A DNA stretch of 64,000 nt. Source: Gari tellinella (Eukaryota; Mollusca; Bivalvia; Cardiida; Psammobiidae). Made by a program: the position numbers and the translations under genes. The DNA lies in assembly GCA_922989275.2 (NCBI GenBank), contig OV277870.1, positions 32,082,242-32,146,241 on the forward strand. Reading direction: 5' to 3'. A model generated the notes under the pieces. The model saw only the letters and a list, made by a program, of their open reading frames with translations, ran no database searches and had not been told where the DNA came from. Positions 10,960 through 21,917 of the stretch are shown here, piece after piece (the first letter of the stretch is position 1; each line of letters starts with the position of its first letter).

Positions 10960-11475
10960 AAGCCAATTTTAAACCCAGGACTACCATATTTACAGCATTT
11001 TTAAATATATACATGGTGAATATTTACACCAAATATCTAGCAATAGGCTATGTGGAGAAGATCTTTAAAGTGATTTCTACGCAAAACTAGTGACCCACAG
11101 GGCGCGCCCAATTTTGACCCAAGGGCTACAATTTTAACAAATTTATTAAAGGCCTAACAGATGATGTTACAAACCAAATATCTAAGCTCAAGCCTGTGTG
11201 GTTTCTGAGAAAAATATTTTTTAAATATTAAAAAAATAATCATTTATGTTGCCATAGCAACCAGAGTTTTGTATGGTTCCACTTAATTTGAACAATCTAG
11301 GTAGAAACTCATCCAAGGAACATCCATGCAAAATTTTATCAACATCCATCTAGTTGTTTCAGAGGAGATGTCGTTTGAAATAAAAAGTGAACGGACGGAC
11401 GGACAGACGGACGCCGGACAATCATCCCCGCTCCCAATAGCTCACCTTGAGCCTTTGGCTCAGGTGAGCTAAAAA
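10960..11475 (+). mobile_element. pearl-like core and tail
   Basis: Core-type phrases (CAATTTTGACCCAAGGGC, ACAAACCAAATATCTAAGC) lead to a tail with TTTCAGAGGAGATGTCGTTT, GGACGGACGGACAGACGGAC and the terminal hairpin TAGCTCACCTTGAGCC/GGCTCAGGTGAGCTAA ending near 11473. The head is missing. Confidence 0.7.
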
Positions 11476-11538
11476 AATAAAGCTCTTCAAGCGATGTTAT
11501 TGAGATCTCAGTTACACCATTTGAAGAGCTTGATTTGG

Positions 11539-11809
11539 TTTGGTTTATTATATACGTCAGTTTCTGCCATCTAATGGCTAATTGGACGCCCCAGAGAGAG
11601 GGGAGTGGATACAGAAAACCCGGGCGTGATGCCCTACTCTTATTATCGAAAGAGTTCTCTGGTTCTTTAAGATGCCCAGTGTAAAGCACTGATACATCGG
11701 ACCTCGATTTTATAAAGTCTCATCCGAAAGACTTTGTCCGGCAGGGAATCGAACTCACATACCTGGCATGATAGTCGAGCGCATTACCACTCGACCATGG
11801 TCCGCCGGT
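11539..11809 (-). mobile_element. tRNA-derived SINE, copy 1
   Basis: It is bounded by a perfect 12-bp target duplication, AGCTTGATTTGG (11527-11538 and 11810-11821). On the minus strand a tRNA-like head (GGTCGAGTGGTAATGC as box A region, AGTTCGATTCC as box B) leads into a body. The body's block CTTTACACTGGGCATCTTAA and its CCCTCTCTCT end are shared with the second copy at 45027. The tail is T/A-rich (repeated GGTTTGGTTTATT read on +). Non-coding and Pol III type. Open frames overlapping it are incidental. Confidence 0.85.
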
Positions 11810-12435
11810 AGCTTGATTTGGCACGGACATACAAATGAACACCGATGGAGAAGAACATGCCAATATAAGACTGCATTCGGGACAGGGTATAAAAATTGTT
11901 TTCAAAACTTTAAGAATTTTATCTTTCAGATGGTACAGTAAAATCCCGCTTAAAGACCGGTCTGAAATTAAGACCAACTCGAAATTAAGACCACTTTTTA
12001 AAGGAACAGAATATTTTCCTTCATATTTTAATGGTCTTAGGGTCCGTTATTAAGATCGGTCAGCTATTCAGTAATAAGACCACTTACCCAGAACAAAAAG
12101 ACCAATTAGAGTTGTTTTAGGGTCCGCTATTAAGGGCAGATGTTCACACCTCACCGGCTGCGACAAAGCCAGTTTGACACTTTTACATCAAACACATATT
12201 ATTTTAAGGTAGAGGTAAAGGGTAATTGATTGACATGGGTGCTTCATTGAGGGGAATGTTTTGATAGAAGGTGGAGAATATACTCGAACGACTTTCTTCA
12301 TAAAGACAATGCATGGCTGAATTTGATCTTCTTGTTAAAATCCAACATTTGTGTGGAAAGATGGAGAGGAAAACAGGAACTTTATCTTAAGGGTTAAAAT
12401 TGACAAGGTGTTTCAAACAATCATAATTAAATTTT

Positions 12436-12542
12436 AACAAGAGGCCCATGGGCCACATTTCGCTCACCTGAGAAAAGCTGAAAATATGAAGAGAATGATT
12501 TATATCCAGGGGTGGGGTCATCTATGTAAATAAAACTACAAT
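12436..12542 (+). mobile_element. pearl-like head interrupted by another element
   Basis: AACAAGAGGCCCATGGGCC, then TTTCGCTCACCTGAG, then GGGGTGGGGTCAT mark a family head. About 100 bp in, the ATACCCCC element begins. Core-type sequence resumes at 13254 (GAGGCAGGGCC...CCCCAGGGGCATAG), consistent with insertion of the second element into the first. Confidence 0.6.
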
Positions 12543-13253
12543 TGCCACTGTAGTGACAAAATACCCCCGCAATAGCAATTTGATAGTAAAAGTGTGGACA
12601 ATCCGACATAGCAAGGCATGTTGATTATATGAAATAGGCACAGCCTATAAGCAAGCACAGCTGTCAAAAGTAAAAATAAATCATGTTAAAGTTGTTTACA
12701 TCACAAGTTTATTTCAATAAAAAATAAAAAAAGTTGAATCAAGGGCAATAACTCTGTAGTTCTAGGGACAACTCATTTGAAAAATATGTCATGCACATCT
12801 ACACTTCATTATAAATATATATATGGTGTGAATTGATAAAGAAATGCAGAACAAAGGGCAATAACTCAAAACATTTGAAATAAAGAGTTACTGTTCTTAT
12901 GTATGGTTCATCGCCACATTGAGATCTACCCACACATGAAGTTTCAGGTTGATACCTCTTATACTTTTTGAGTAATGAGCTAATTTCAAGTTTTTTTCCC
13001 CAAAAACAAAGGGCAATAACTCAAATTTGAAATCAAGAGTTACTGTTATTATGTAGGGTTCATCTACCCAATGAGATCTACACACCCATGAAGTTTCATG
13101 TTGATATCGCTTATACTTTTTGAGTAATTGGCTACATTAAAGTTTTTGCCACAGACAGACAGACAGACAGACAGACCAACCGACCGACCGCCCGCCCGCC
13201 CAACACACTGACTCCTATATACCCCCTCTCAAACTTCGTTTGCGGGGGTATAA
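12543..13253 (+). mobile_element. full-length ATACCCCCGCAA element with microsatellite tail
   Basis: Terminal or subterminal inverted repeats ATACCCCCGCAA (~12562) and TTTGCGGGGGTAT (to 13251) enclose ~0.7 kb. The inside holds two ~137-bp tandem units (GTTCATC..CA..GAGATCTAC near 12905 and 13048) and a run of ACAG then ACCG/CCCG repeats (13145-13198). This order of unique head, tandem core, tetranucleotide microsatellite and hairpin-like tail is that of bivalve pearl/Helentron-associated elements. No protein coded. Confidence 0.7.
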
Positions 13254-13810
13254 TTACCTATGAGGCAGGGCCATTTTTTACCCCAGGGGCATAGTTTTTA
13301 AGTTTTTATTATATAATCCTATGTAAAACTTGTGACCCCCAGGACAGGTCAATTTTGACCTCAGGGAAAAAACTTGAACAAACTTTGTAGTGGTTCACTA
13401 GATGATACTATATACCAAACATCACAACTCTAAGCCTTTCGGTTTTGAAGAATAATAATTTATAAGTTTTTACTATATAATCCTATGTAAAACTTGTGAC
13501 CCCCTGGGTGGGGTCAATTTTGACCCTAGGGGCAAAATTTGAACAAACTTTGTAGAGGTCCATTAGATGATGCTACATACCAAACATCACAGCTCAAAGC
13601 CTTTCGGTTTTGAAGAAGAAGAATGTTTAAGTTTTTACTATATAATCCTATGTAAAACTTGTGACCCCCGGGACGGGGTCAATTTAGACCCCAGGGGAAA
13701 AATATGAACAAACTTTGTAGTGGTTCACCAGATGATGCTACATACCAAATATCACAACTCTAAGCCTTTCTGTTTTGAAGAAGAAGAATTTTTAAGTTTT
13801 TACTATCATC
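13254..13810 (+). repeat. tandem core array, ~165-bp units
   Basis: The phrase CCTATGTAAAACTTGTGACC recurs near 13318, 13483 and 13647. Each copy is followed by GGGGTCAATTTTGACC, by TAGATGATGCTACATACCAA and by AGCCTTTCGGTTTTGAAG. The same core recurs at 15110-15780. Confidence 0.7.
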
Positions 13811-14375
13811 CATATCAAGGGTCTCTGTAATAAGACCCGACTCGATATTAGACCACTTTCTGTCAGCGGAACTTTACTGTATATGACAACTGTTATTATC
13901 TTTACTCAAAACAATATTGCTGATTTTGAGCCATCTTGAACTGTTAATGGGTGTTTTGTTACAGGACAGAAAAGTACATTTACATTTACCTTCTGTTATA
14001 TCTTGCCACCGACCTCCTCAGACTTGAAATTCAAAACCTTTGTAATCTTCCTGTATATTGATATCGCCATACTGGCAGGAGCTAGTGACTTTAAAATTTT
14101 CCTAAAAAAGGAACAAAGTTATGGAGTATTGACAACATAAGTCCCCTACAAGCAAACTCCTAGAAAATGTGCATTTTTTTTTCGGACAAAAAAATGGCCT
14201 GAATAATATAAAGAAGCATTTTAATTATTACTTTCAGTTTAATTAAAGTATCAACAATATTTCTTAACTCTTTGCATGCTTTCTTAACTCTTTGCATGCT
14301 GGGTAAATTTATTGTCTGCTACTGTTCTAAAATTAGATCTTTGGAAAAATTATTTTCAAATTACTATCAGAGTGA

Positions 14376-14440
14376 CAAATAGTTTGGATCCTGATATGAC
14401 ATCCATAACGCGGCGTCTCATCAGGATCCAAACTGTTTGC
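14376..14440. repeat. GGATCC-type fold-back
   Basis: CAAATAGTTTGGATCCTGAT mirrors ATCAGGATCCAAACTGTTTG around a GCGTC-containing centre. Just upstream, a 20-bp phrase ending TTAACTCTTTGCATGCT is duplicated in tandem (about 14261-14301) and may be a doubled element end. Confidence 0.65.
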
Positions 14441-15100
14441 AAAGGTAATCGCGATTTCATGCAAAGATATAATGAATCTAGATTTTCAGACAGAAAACGG
14501 ATATGCAACCCTAGCAACCACTTTTTTGTCCGAAGAAAAAGAATGAATCACCTAATGTCATTAAAAAAACTTTTGTACTGTTGAAGTTACAAAATGATCC
14601 AATTATGTACTGTTTTATTATATCTGTTGCCCTTGTAACCACAATTTTTATCAAAAAGAAACTAGAACTGTCACCAGAGACAGACTAATACCTCCGCATT
14701 TACACAATATCTGTATTTATTCATCACAGACAAGAATCTCTATGTGCATTATATCAATATAAAGTCAAAGGGTCATAAGTCTGTGAAAAATCATCCACTG
14801 TATGTTCGGTATATCAATATATTGTAAAAGGACCATAACTCTATGTAAAATCATCTGAACGGAACATGCCAACAGTTTGCACAACTCACTTGTGTGAAAT
14901 TTCATCCAATTCAGACCAGGGGTTATGGAAATGAAGCATGGACATGATTCTAGTATACCCTCACTAAACTTCATTTAGCTGGTGCAATATACTGTCCCCA
15001 TTTGAATGTGTATGTGTACAATTGTCCTCATTTGACAGTGTTGATATATTCTTAATAAGAAATGTGTATGTTCTCATTTGGATAATATGTGTATGTTTTT
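14441..15100. other. no gene; one 60-bp tandem pair
   Basis: The phrase TATATCAATATA...CATAA.TCT.TG.AAAATCATC occurs twice about 60 bp apart (near 14751 and 14810). Nothing else recognised; open frames are short and featureless. Confidence 0.45.
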
Positions 15101-15987
15101 TAAGTTTTTACTATATATATATATAAGCCTAGTCTATGTAAAACTTGTGACCCCCGGGGTGGGGTCAATTTTGACACCAGGAGCAAAATTTTAACTATCT
15201 TTGTAGAGGTCCACTAGATGATGCTACATACCAAATATCACAGCTCTAAGCCTTTCGGTTTCAGAGCAGAAGAATTTTTAAGTTTTTACTATATAAGCCT
15301 ATGTAAAATTGTGACCCCAGGGACAGGGTTAATTATGACCGTAGGAGCAAAATTTGAACAATTTTTGCAGAGGTCCACTAGATGATGCTATATACCAAAT
15401 ATCACAGCTCTAAGCCTTTCGGTTTCAGAGAAGAAGAATTTTTAAGTTTTTACCATATAAGCCTATGACCCCCGGGGAGCAAAATTTGAACAATCTTTGT
15501 AGAGGTCCACTAGATGATGCTACATACCAAATATCACAGCTCTAAGCCTTTCGGTTTCAGAGAAGAAGAATTTTTAAGTTTTTACTATATAAACCTATGT
15601 AAAACTTGTGACCCCCTGGGCGTGGTCAATTTCGACCCCAGGAGCAAAATTTGAACAATCTTTGTAGAGGTCTACTAGATGATGCTACATACTATATTTG
15701 GTAGCCCTAGGCCTTATGGTTATTGAGAAGAAGATTTTTAAAGTTTTCACTTTTATTTTACATTGGTTGCCATGGTTGCCATGAGTTCTGCATGGAATCA
15801 AATTCTTTGAACAATTTTGGTAGAGGTTGACCCAAGGATTATTCCTGCAAAGTTTGGTAAAAATCTGACAGGTAGTTTAGGAGGAGATGTCGTTTTAAGA
15901 AATTGTTGACGACGGACGGACGACGGACGAAGACGGACACAGGACGATCAAAATAGCTCACCTTGGCACAATGTGCCAGGTGAGCTA
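15100..15987 (+). mobile_element. pearl-like core array with tail
   Basis: Four core units of the 13254 type, one of them shortened near 15470, lead to a tail with AGGAGATGTCGTTTTAAG, GACGGACGGACGACGGACG and the hairpin AGCTCACCTTGGCACA/TGTGCCAGGTGAGCTA ending 15987. The loop differs from the GAGCCTTTGGCTC loop of other copies, a compensatory change that preserves pairing. Confidence 0.75.
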
Positions 15988-17335
15988 ACAAGAGGGCCAG
16001 AGGCCCACATGGCGTTCACCTGAGGACATTGTACCATAGAAGCTGACTGGGCAAGACAAAATTTGGATATATCTATGACCCAGGGGCAATCAAAATTCTT
16101 TAAACAACTTTGAAAGTCTATCAATTGACAAACATTTTGGTGAGAATCAAATTGAAATTGGACCAGTAGTTTCGGAGAAGATTTTTCTAGTTTTTGTACA
16201 CGGTTGCCATGGCAACAAGAAAAATTACCCCACCTACAAATTTTTAACAACTTTTCGTTCCCCCACCCTACTGATGCTTCTGCTAAAGTTTGGTTGAGTT
16301 TAGGCCAACAGTTTCAGAGAAAAAGATTTTTTAAAGGTTTTCCTAAGTTAAACTGATAAGCCCTTGGGCGGGGCCATTTTGGCCCGGGGGTCATAATTTG
16401 AAAACAATTTTGATAAAGACTAACAACATGATGCTACACAAGAAATTTGGTAGTTCTAGGACGTATGGTTTTTGACAAGAAGAACTTTAAAGGTTTTGAC
16501 CTGGGTTGTCAATATTATGTAAATACGGAAATTGACCACGCCCTCTGGCGGCCATGTTTTTAGAAGGATCAAAATTCTTTGAACAACTTTGAAAGTCTAT
16601 TAATTGACAAGTAGTTTCAGAGAAGAAGATTTTTCTAGATTTTGTGCACGGTTGCCATGGCAACAAGAAAAATTTACCCCACCCACAAACTTTTAGCATC
16701 TATTCGCTCCCCCACCCTACTGATGCATCTGCTAAAGTTTGGTTGAGTTTAGGCCAACAGTTTCAGAGAAAACTATTTTTAAAGGTTTTCCCAAGTTAAA
16801 CTGATAAGCCCTTGGGCGGGGCCATTTTTGGCCCGGGGGTCATAATTTGAACAACCTTGATAAAGACTCACAACATGATGCTACATAAGAAATTTGGTTG
16901 TACTAGGACTTATGATTTTAAACAAGAAGATCTTAAAAGGTTTTGACATGGGTTGTCAATATTATGTAAATACGGAAATTGACCACGCCCTCTGGCGGCC
17001 ATGTTTTTGAACGGATCAAAATTCTTTGAACAACTTTGAAAGTCTATCAACTGACAAACATTTAGGTGAAAACAAAATTGAAATTGGACCAGTAGTTTCG
17101 GAGAAGAAGATTTTTCTAGAATTTGTGCACGGTTGCCATGGCAACTAGAAATATTTACCCCACCCACAAACTTTTAACAACTTTTCGTTCCCCCACCCTA
17201 CTGATGCTTCTGACAAAGTTTAGTTGAAATCGGGTCAGGGGTTTCAGAGGAGATGTCGTTTGAAAATGTGAACGGACGACGGACGGAATGCGATCACAAT
17301 AGCTCATCCTGAGCCTTTGGCTCAGGTGAGCTAAA
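15988..17335 (+). mobile_element. apparently complete pearl-like element
   Basis: The head ACAAGAGGGCCAGAGGCCC...TTCACCTGAGGACATTG begins at the base after the previous element's tail. The interior repeats a ~465-bp composite unit: the phrase CAAAATTCTTTGAACAACTT recurs at ~16568 and ~17028, and near 16096 in a variant form; GACCACGCCCTCTGGCGGCC occurs twice. The tail has TCAGAGGAGATGTCGTTTG, GACGACGGACGG and the hairpin CCTGAGCC/GGCTCAGGTGAGCTAA. Tiny open frames on the minus strand (reading PCTKSRKIFF and similar) come from the repeat. Confidence 0.75.
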
Positions 17336-17373
17336 ATAAATATTAAAATGAACATAGATCACCTTTATTGAAA

Positions 17374-18161
17374 TGTATTTATGCCAGATGTTTTCAAATC
17401 AAAATCATGAAGCAAGATGAAATTAAAGCAGACAGCCGGGTAGAAAGCTCATGATGGATGAAAGTTAACCAGAATTTAATTAGGAGCTATCTGCTTTGCT
17501 TGACTTTGATCTTTTTTAAGCTGTAACTTTAGCTGTTCATATACCTATATTCATCATTTTTAATTATCAAACAGAATTCTTACTCTATAATATTTTTTCC
17601 AGGATTTATGTATCACAGTGAGTGAAGGTGTGATTGGCTCTGCTAACAAGTGATCCAGAGATATACATGTACCCACATCAAATAGATCAACTACACAACA
17701 AAAGTTAATTGTAAGTAATAACTAAGTATTTAAATTTCAACATGATTTTTCCTCTCATTGTAATAGTAATTTATCCCCCTGATCGCGGCTTGACTGGCAT
17801 TTGCAGTTTCGATCTAGATCAGACGTTGCGTAACATGTCATCTGATCTTGATTCCAGACTGTTTGTCACTCAAGACACTCATGTATTTATGCCAGATGGT
17901 TTCTTAAAGTAAGATAAAATGAAAGCAGACAGCCAGGTAGAACTTAGAAAGCTCATCACAGATTAAACTAAAGCAGAAATCTCCTTTAGGAGCCATCTGC
18001 TTAAAAAAAAAAAATGTTTAAAGTGTAACTTTAGCTGTAACCCATATTCATCAATGATCAAACAAAATTCTTACAATATAATATTTTTTTCAGGAAGTAT
18101 TTATCACAGTGAGTCATGAAAACATGGACATGGTGTGACTGGCTGTGCTAACATGTGATCT
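17374..18161. repeat. ~285-bp direct duplication separated by ~220 bp
   Basis: Copy 1 is 17374-17661 and copy 2 is 17882-18161. Both start TGTATTTATGCCAGATG and share AAAGCAGACAGCC.GGTAGAA, GAGC.ATCTGCTT, TAACTTTAGCTGT and TTATCACAGTGAGT in order. A GGATCC-type fold-back relic lies between them. Neither shows coding potential. Confidence 0.7.
17799..17876. repeat. diverged fold-back between the two copies
   Basis: TTTGCAGTTTCGATCTAGAT and TCTGATCTTGATTCCAGACT are mirrored arms of the AAACAGT...ACTGTTT family, more decayed than elsewhere. Confidence 0.5.
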
Positions 18162-18405
18162 GCTTATGGTGTAACACATCCCGGACAGTCCTGTGGCTTC
18201 AGCAGATGTAGAAGAAACGATAAAAGTGAACTTAATTCTTCAGTTAATTGGGCTGAACTTGAAGCATATTAGCTTTTATTATTATTGCTAAATGCTAAGA
18301 TAATCTAAAGGTTTATGCAGTTAAGTGCATGTTATGTTTTAAGACATTTAAAACAATAAATTAGTTGGATGGAGAGAATAAATATATAATTAACTAGATG
18401 TGTGT

Positions 18406-20290
18406 CCAATTGACACAGGTGCCCCCCTTGGCAGTGTGTAACCTCATAAGCTTGCTCAATTTGAATTACAAAGTTTGGTCAAAATCAGTCTAAAGAAACT
18501 TTAAGTTATTGACCAAATTGTGTCCAATGGACACAGATGCCCCCCTAATGGAACCTTGACCTTAACCAGAGAACTCTGAAGTACAATTCTAAGTTAGGTC
18601 TGCACATAAGCTTACTAAATACAAAGTTTGATCAAAATCAAACTATCCAAATCTTTTACTGACCAAAAACCTTTTTTTCATATTTTTGGAAAGTGACCTT
18701 GACCCGAAAACAAAGAAACAATTGAAAGCTAAGTATTCATGTAAGAGTTCAGCACTACACAAGTCCAAAAAAAGGATGAAAAGGGACAATAACTCCGCCA
18801 AAATCAATCGGAACTGGTCCAAAATATGATGGTGCGCAAGTTCATAAGATGATAAACATATTTGTGAAGTTTCATCAGTGTGGTAGGACAACTTTTTGAG
18901 TTATGCGTGACACAAGTCCAAAATAGGCCGAAAAGGGAAATAACTCTGCCAAAATCAATTGGAACTGGCACAAAATATAGAGGTGCCCAAGTTCGTAGGA
19001 TGATTTACATGTCTGTAAAGTTTCATCACTCTAGTAGTAGAATTTTTTTAGTTATGCGCGATACAAGTCCAAAATAGCGAGAAAAGAGGCATTAATATAT
19101 ATATATATGCCGAAAAAGGGCAATTACTCTGCCAAAATCCATCGAAACTGGACCAAAATATGGAGGTGCGCAAGTTCACATGCTGATTATTGTATTTGTA
19201 AAGTGTCATCACTTTAGTAGTAGAATTTTTTTAGTTACGCGCGACACAAGTCCAAAACAGTGAGTAAAGGGGAAATAATAGGCCGAAAAAGGGCAATAAC
19301 TATGCCAAATTCAATCGGAACTGGCCCAAAATATGAAAGTGCACAATTTCATATGATGTGTAACATATTTTTAAAATTTCATCACTCTAGTAGTAGAACT
19401 TTTTGAGTTATGCGCGACACAAGTCCAAAATAGTGAGAAAAGGGGCAATAACTCCGCAAAAATCAATCGAAGCTTGACCAAAATATGGAGGTGCGCAAGT
19501 TCACATGCTGATTATTGTATTTGTAAAGTTTCATCACTCTATTAGTTGAACCTTTTGAGTTACGCGCGACACAAGTCCAAAACAGTGAGAAAAGGGGCAA
19601 TAATAGGCCGAAAAAGGGCAATAACTCCGCCAAAATCAATCGGAACTGGCCCAAAATATGGAGGTGCGCAAGTTCATATGATGAGTAACATATTTGTAAA
19701 ATTTCATCACTCTAGTAGTAGAATTTTTTGAGTTATGCGCGACACAAGTCCAAAATAGTGAGAAAAGGGGCAATAACTCCGCCAAAATCAATCGAAACTG
19801 GACCAAAATATGAAGGTGCGCAAGTTCACATGCTGATTATTGTATTTGTAAAGTTTCATCACTCTAGTAGTTGAACTCTTTGAGTTACACTCGACACAAG
19901 TCCAAAACAGTGAGAAAAGGGGCAATAATAGGCTGAAAAAGGGCAATAACTCTGCCAAAATCAATCGGAAGTGGCCCAAACTATGGAGGTGCACAAGTTC
20001 ATATGATGAGTAAGATACTTGTAAAGTTTCATCACTCTAGTAGTAGAACTTTTTGAGTTATGCGTGACACAAGTCCAAAATAGTGAGAAAAGGGGCAATA
20101 ACTCCGTCAAAATAAATCGAAACTTTACCAAAAATAGGAGGTGCATAAGTTCACATGCTGATTAATGTATTTGTAAAGTTTCATCTCTGTAGTAGTAATA
20201 CTTTTTGAGTTACGCGCGACACAAAAATCCGACGGACGGACGGACAAGGTTAAATCTATATGCCCCCCCCTTTTTAAAAGGGGGGCATTA
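18406..20290 (+). repeat. tandem array with dimeric higher-order period (~152+173 bp)
   Basis: The head GTGTCCAATTGACACAGGTG occurs twice (18406, and 18525 as a variant). The phrase AGTTATGCGCGACACAAGTC recurs near 18899, 19050, 19232, 19406, 19558, 19731, 19883, 20056 and 20208, so later steps alternate 152 and 173 bp. The longer units carry an extra ~21 bp containing AATAGGCCGAAAAAGGGCAA. The array ends in CGACGGACGGACGGAC and a hairpin CCCCCCTTTTT/AAAAGGGGGGCAT. The architecture is that of a bivalve pearl-type element with an expanded core. Confidence 0.8.
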
Positions 20291-20983
20291 AAATTGATGA
20301 AATATTTATTTGTGTTGAGTCCTTACTTATTTTCTACTTTATCATGGCTTGCTGTCAAGCAATCCAAAAAAAGAAATGGATTCAGCAGACAAAATGGCAT
20401 AAGACAGCCAAGTTTCATGTAAATATCTGCTCTAATAAGAAAGTTATGGAGTTTTGAATGAAATTGAACAGTTTCACAGTGCCGCGCTCGGCCCAGATTT
20501 TCCGTATAGCCATATAGGGCGAAAATTCAACAAAAACCCTGTTCCTGTGAAATTTCAAACCTTCATAACTTTTTTATTTGAAAAGATATTTCAATAATTT
20601 GGAGCGCCTTTACTTTGCCGGTCCCCATCAAAAGTTGTAATTTATATGTTATCATTTCGGGGGCTAGAGCCCCTGAGCCCCTATTAAACTGCCTGTTTTA
20701 AACTGCCTGTTTTTTAACTAGAAAATTGAAACAAACACGCATTGATCAAGCATTAGTGGATACATTGCAACTAAATCAAAACAAATATCATCAAAAATCT
20801 ACGGACCTGCAAAGTAAATTCTACCCAATAATTTAAACAGTAATGAGTTTGCTTTTATTAGCTCTTTCAATTGAAACTAATCTTACTCAATTCTGAGATA
20901 TTTGAAAAAATAAGTGAGGGTTGCTAAGAAAAGTGATAAGTGTCATCTTCTTCTAATTTGGATACTGCTCACTTTATATAGTC
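20291..20983. other. no gene recognised
   Basis: AT-rich with short open frames only. A small hairpin (GGGGGCTAGAGCCCC) lies near 20659-20674, and a duplicated AAACTGCCTGTTTT lies at ~20687-20715. Nothing else supported. Confidence 0.4.
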
Positions 20984-20987
20984 TTAA

Positions 20988-21908
20988 ACAGTGTCTATTC
21001 TAGGATTCGAAAATACCGAAAATTCTGATATTACACCAAATTATGAGATTTGCCTTCTTTGTCTATAATTATATGTAGAAAATTCCCCCCTCCAATGAAA
21101 AACATGGGGGGGGGGGGGGATTTTCAATAAGGTAGTGGCTAGGGGTACGTGACCGGACCTCTAATATTGGAAATAAGCGGTCCGGTCACGTACCCCTAGC
21201 CTACCCTGTGGGGGTTGGCTAGGGGTACGGGAGTCATTTACTCTATGTAACAATACTTTATTTTGCCTGGAGACACGTTATATCGATGTTGTTTTTAATA
21301 ATCTAGCATTTTTATCTTATATAATGGTTATTCAAAGAAGAAAAACAACAATCATCAAATCATCAAATATTCTTCCACTCGGTAGCAATGGGATTAGATA
21401 CCATCCGCATGAAGGGCTTATAATGTGTACCGTTTGCGGTGCTCTTGTTATGCATTTTGATAAATCATTAAATAGCATGATGATGCCGTCCGAGTGTCAA
21501 ACACAATTTTTGCATTTAGATCTATGTCATTGGAAATAAAAGTGCAAAAATAAATGAGCTATGTTGAGTTTTCCAGTACGTCCGATGATGAATTGTTATC
21601 CGTGCTAATTTTACCCTTCATGCGGATGATCTCTATTCCCATCGCTGCCAAGTGGAAGAATCTTTTATGATGTTTATTTGTTTCTTTCTTTAAGATAGAA
21701 ATGAGAGAATATTAAAAAGTAATAAAAACAACATCGGTTAAAAAGTATCTCCAGGCAAAATAAAGTATTTTTACACAGAGTAAATGACTCACGTACCTCT
21801 TGCCAACTCTCATTTTGACGATTCGACCGTCAAACACCCCCCCCTAGCCACTACCTTTCAATAAAAGTGGGTGAATTCCCCAATCCCTCGCCCTAGAATA
21901 GACACTGC
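20988..21908. mobile_element. 921-bp long-TIR element flanked by TTAA
   Basis: The ends CAGTGTCTATTCTAGG and, inverted, CCTAGAATAGACACTG are flanked by TTAA at 20984-20987 and 21909-21912. Complementarity continues well inside: GTAGTGGCTAGGGG, GAGTCATTTACTC, TTGCCTGGAGA and TTCTTCCACT.GG all reappear inverted on the right. The left arm contains its own extra palindrome (GGGGTACGTGACCGGACC...). A 71-codon frame at 21324-21539 shows no known domain and overlaps the arm. Non-autonomous. Confidence 0.75.
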
Positions 21909-21917
21909 TTAAATAGA

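Larger units (their letters stand above)
11934..13881. mobile_element. possible TA-flanked TIR pair enclosing other repeats
   Basis: Left TACAGTAAAATCCCGCTTAA is followed by AAATTAAGACC repeats. At 13881 an inverted end (TACAGTAAAGTTCCGCTGAC) is preceded by GACCACTT-type phrases. Both ends start at TA, as expected of Tc1/mariner/pogo elements. The interior is occupied by pearl-like and ATACCCCC elements, so this may be one old element filled by insertions or two unrelated ends. Confidence 0.35.
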
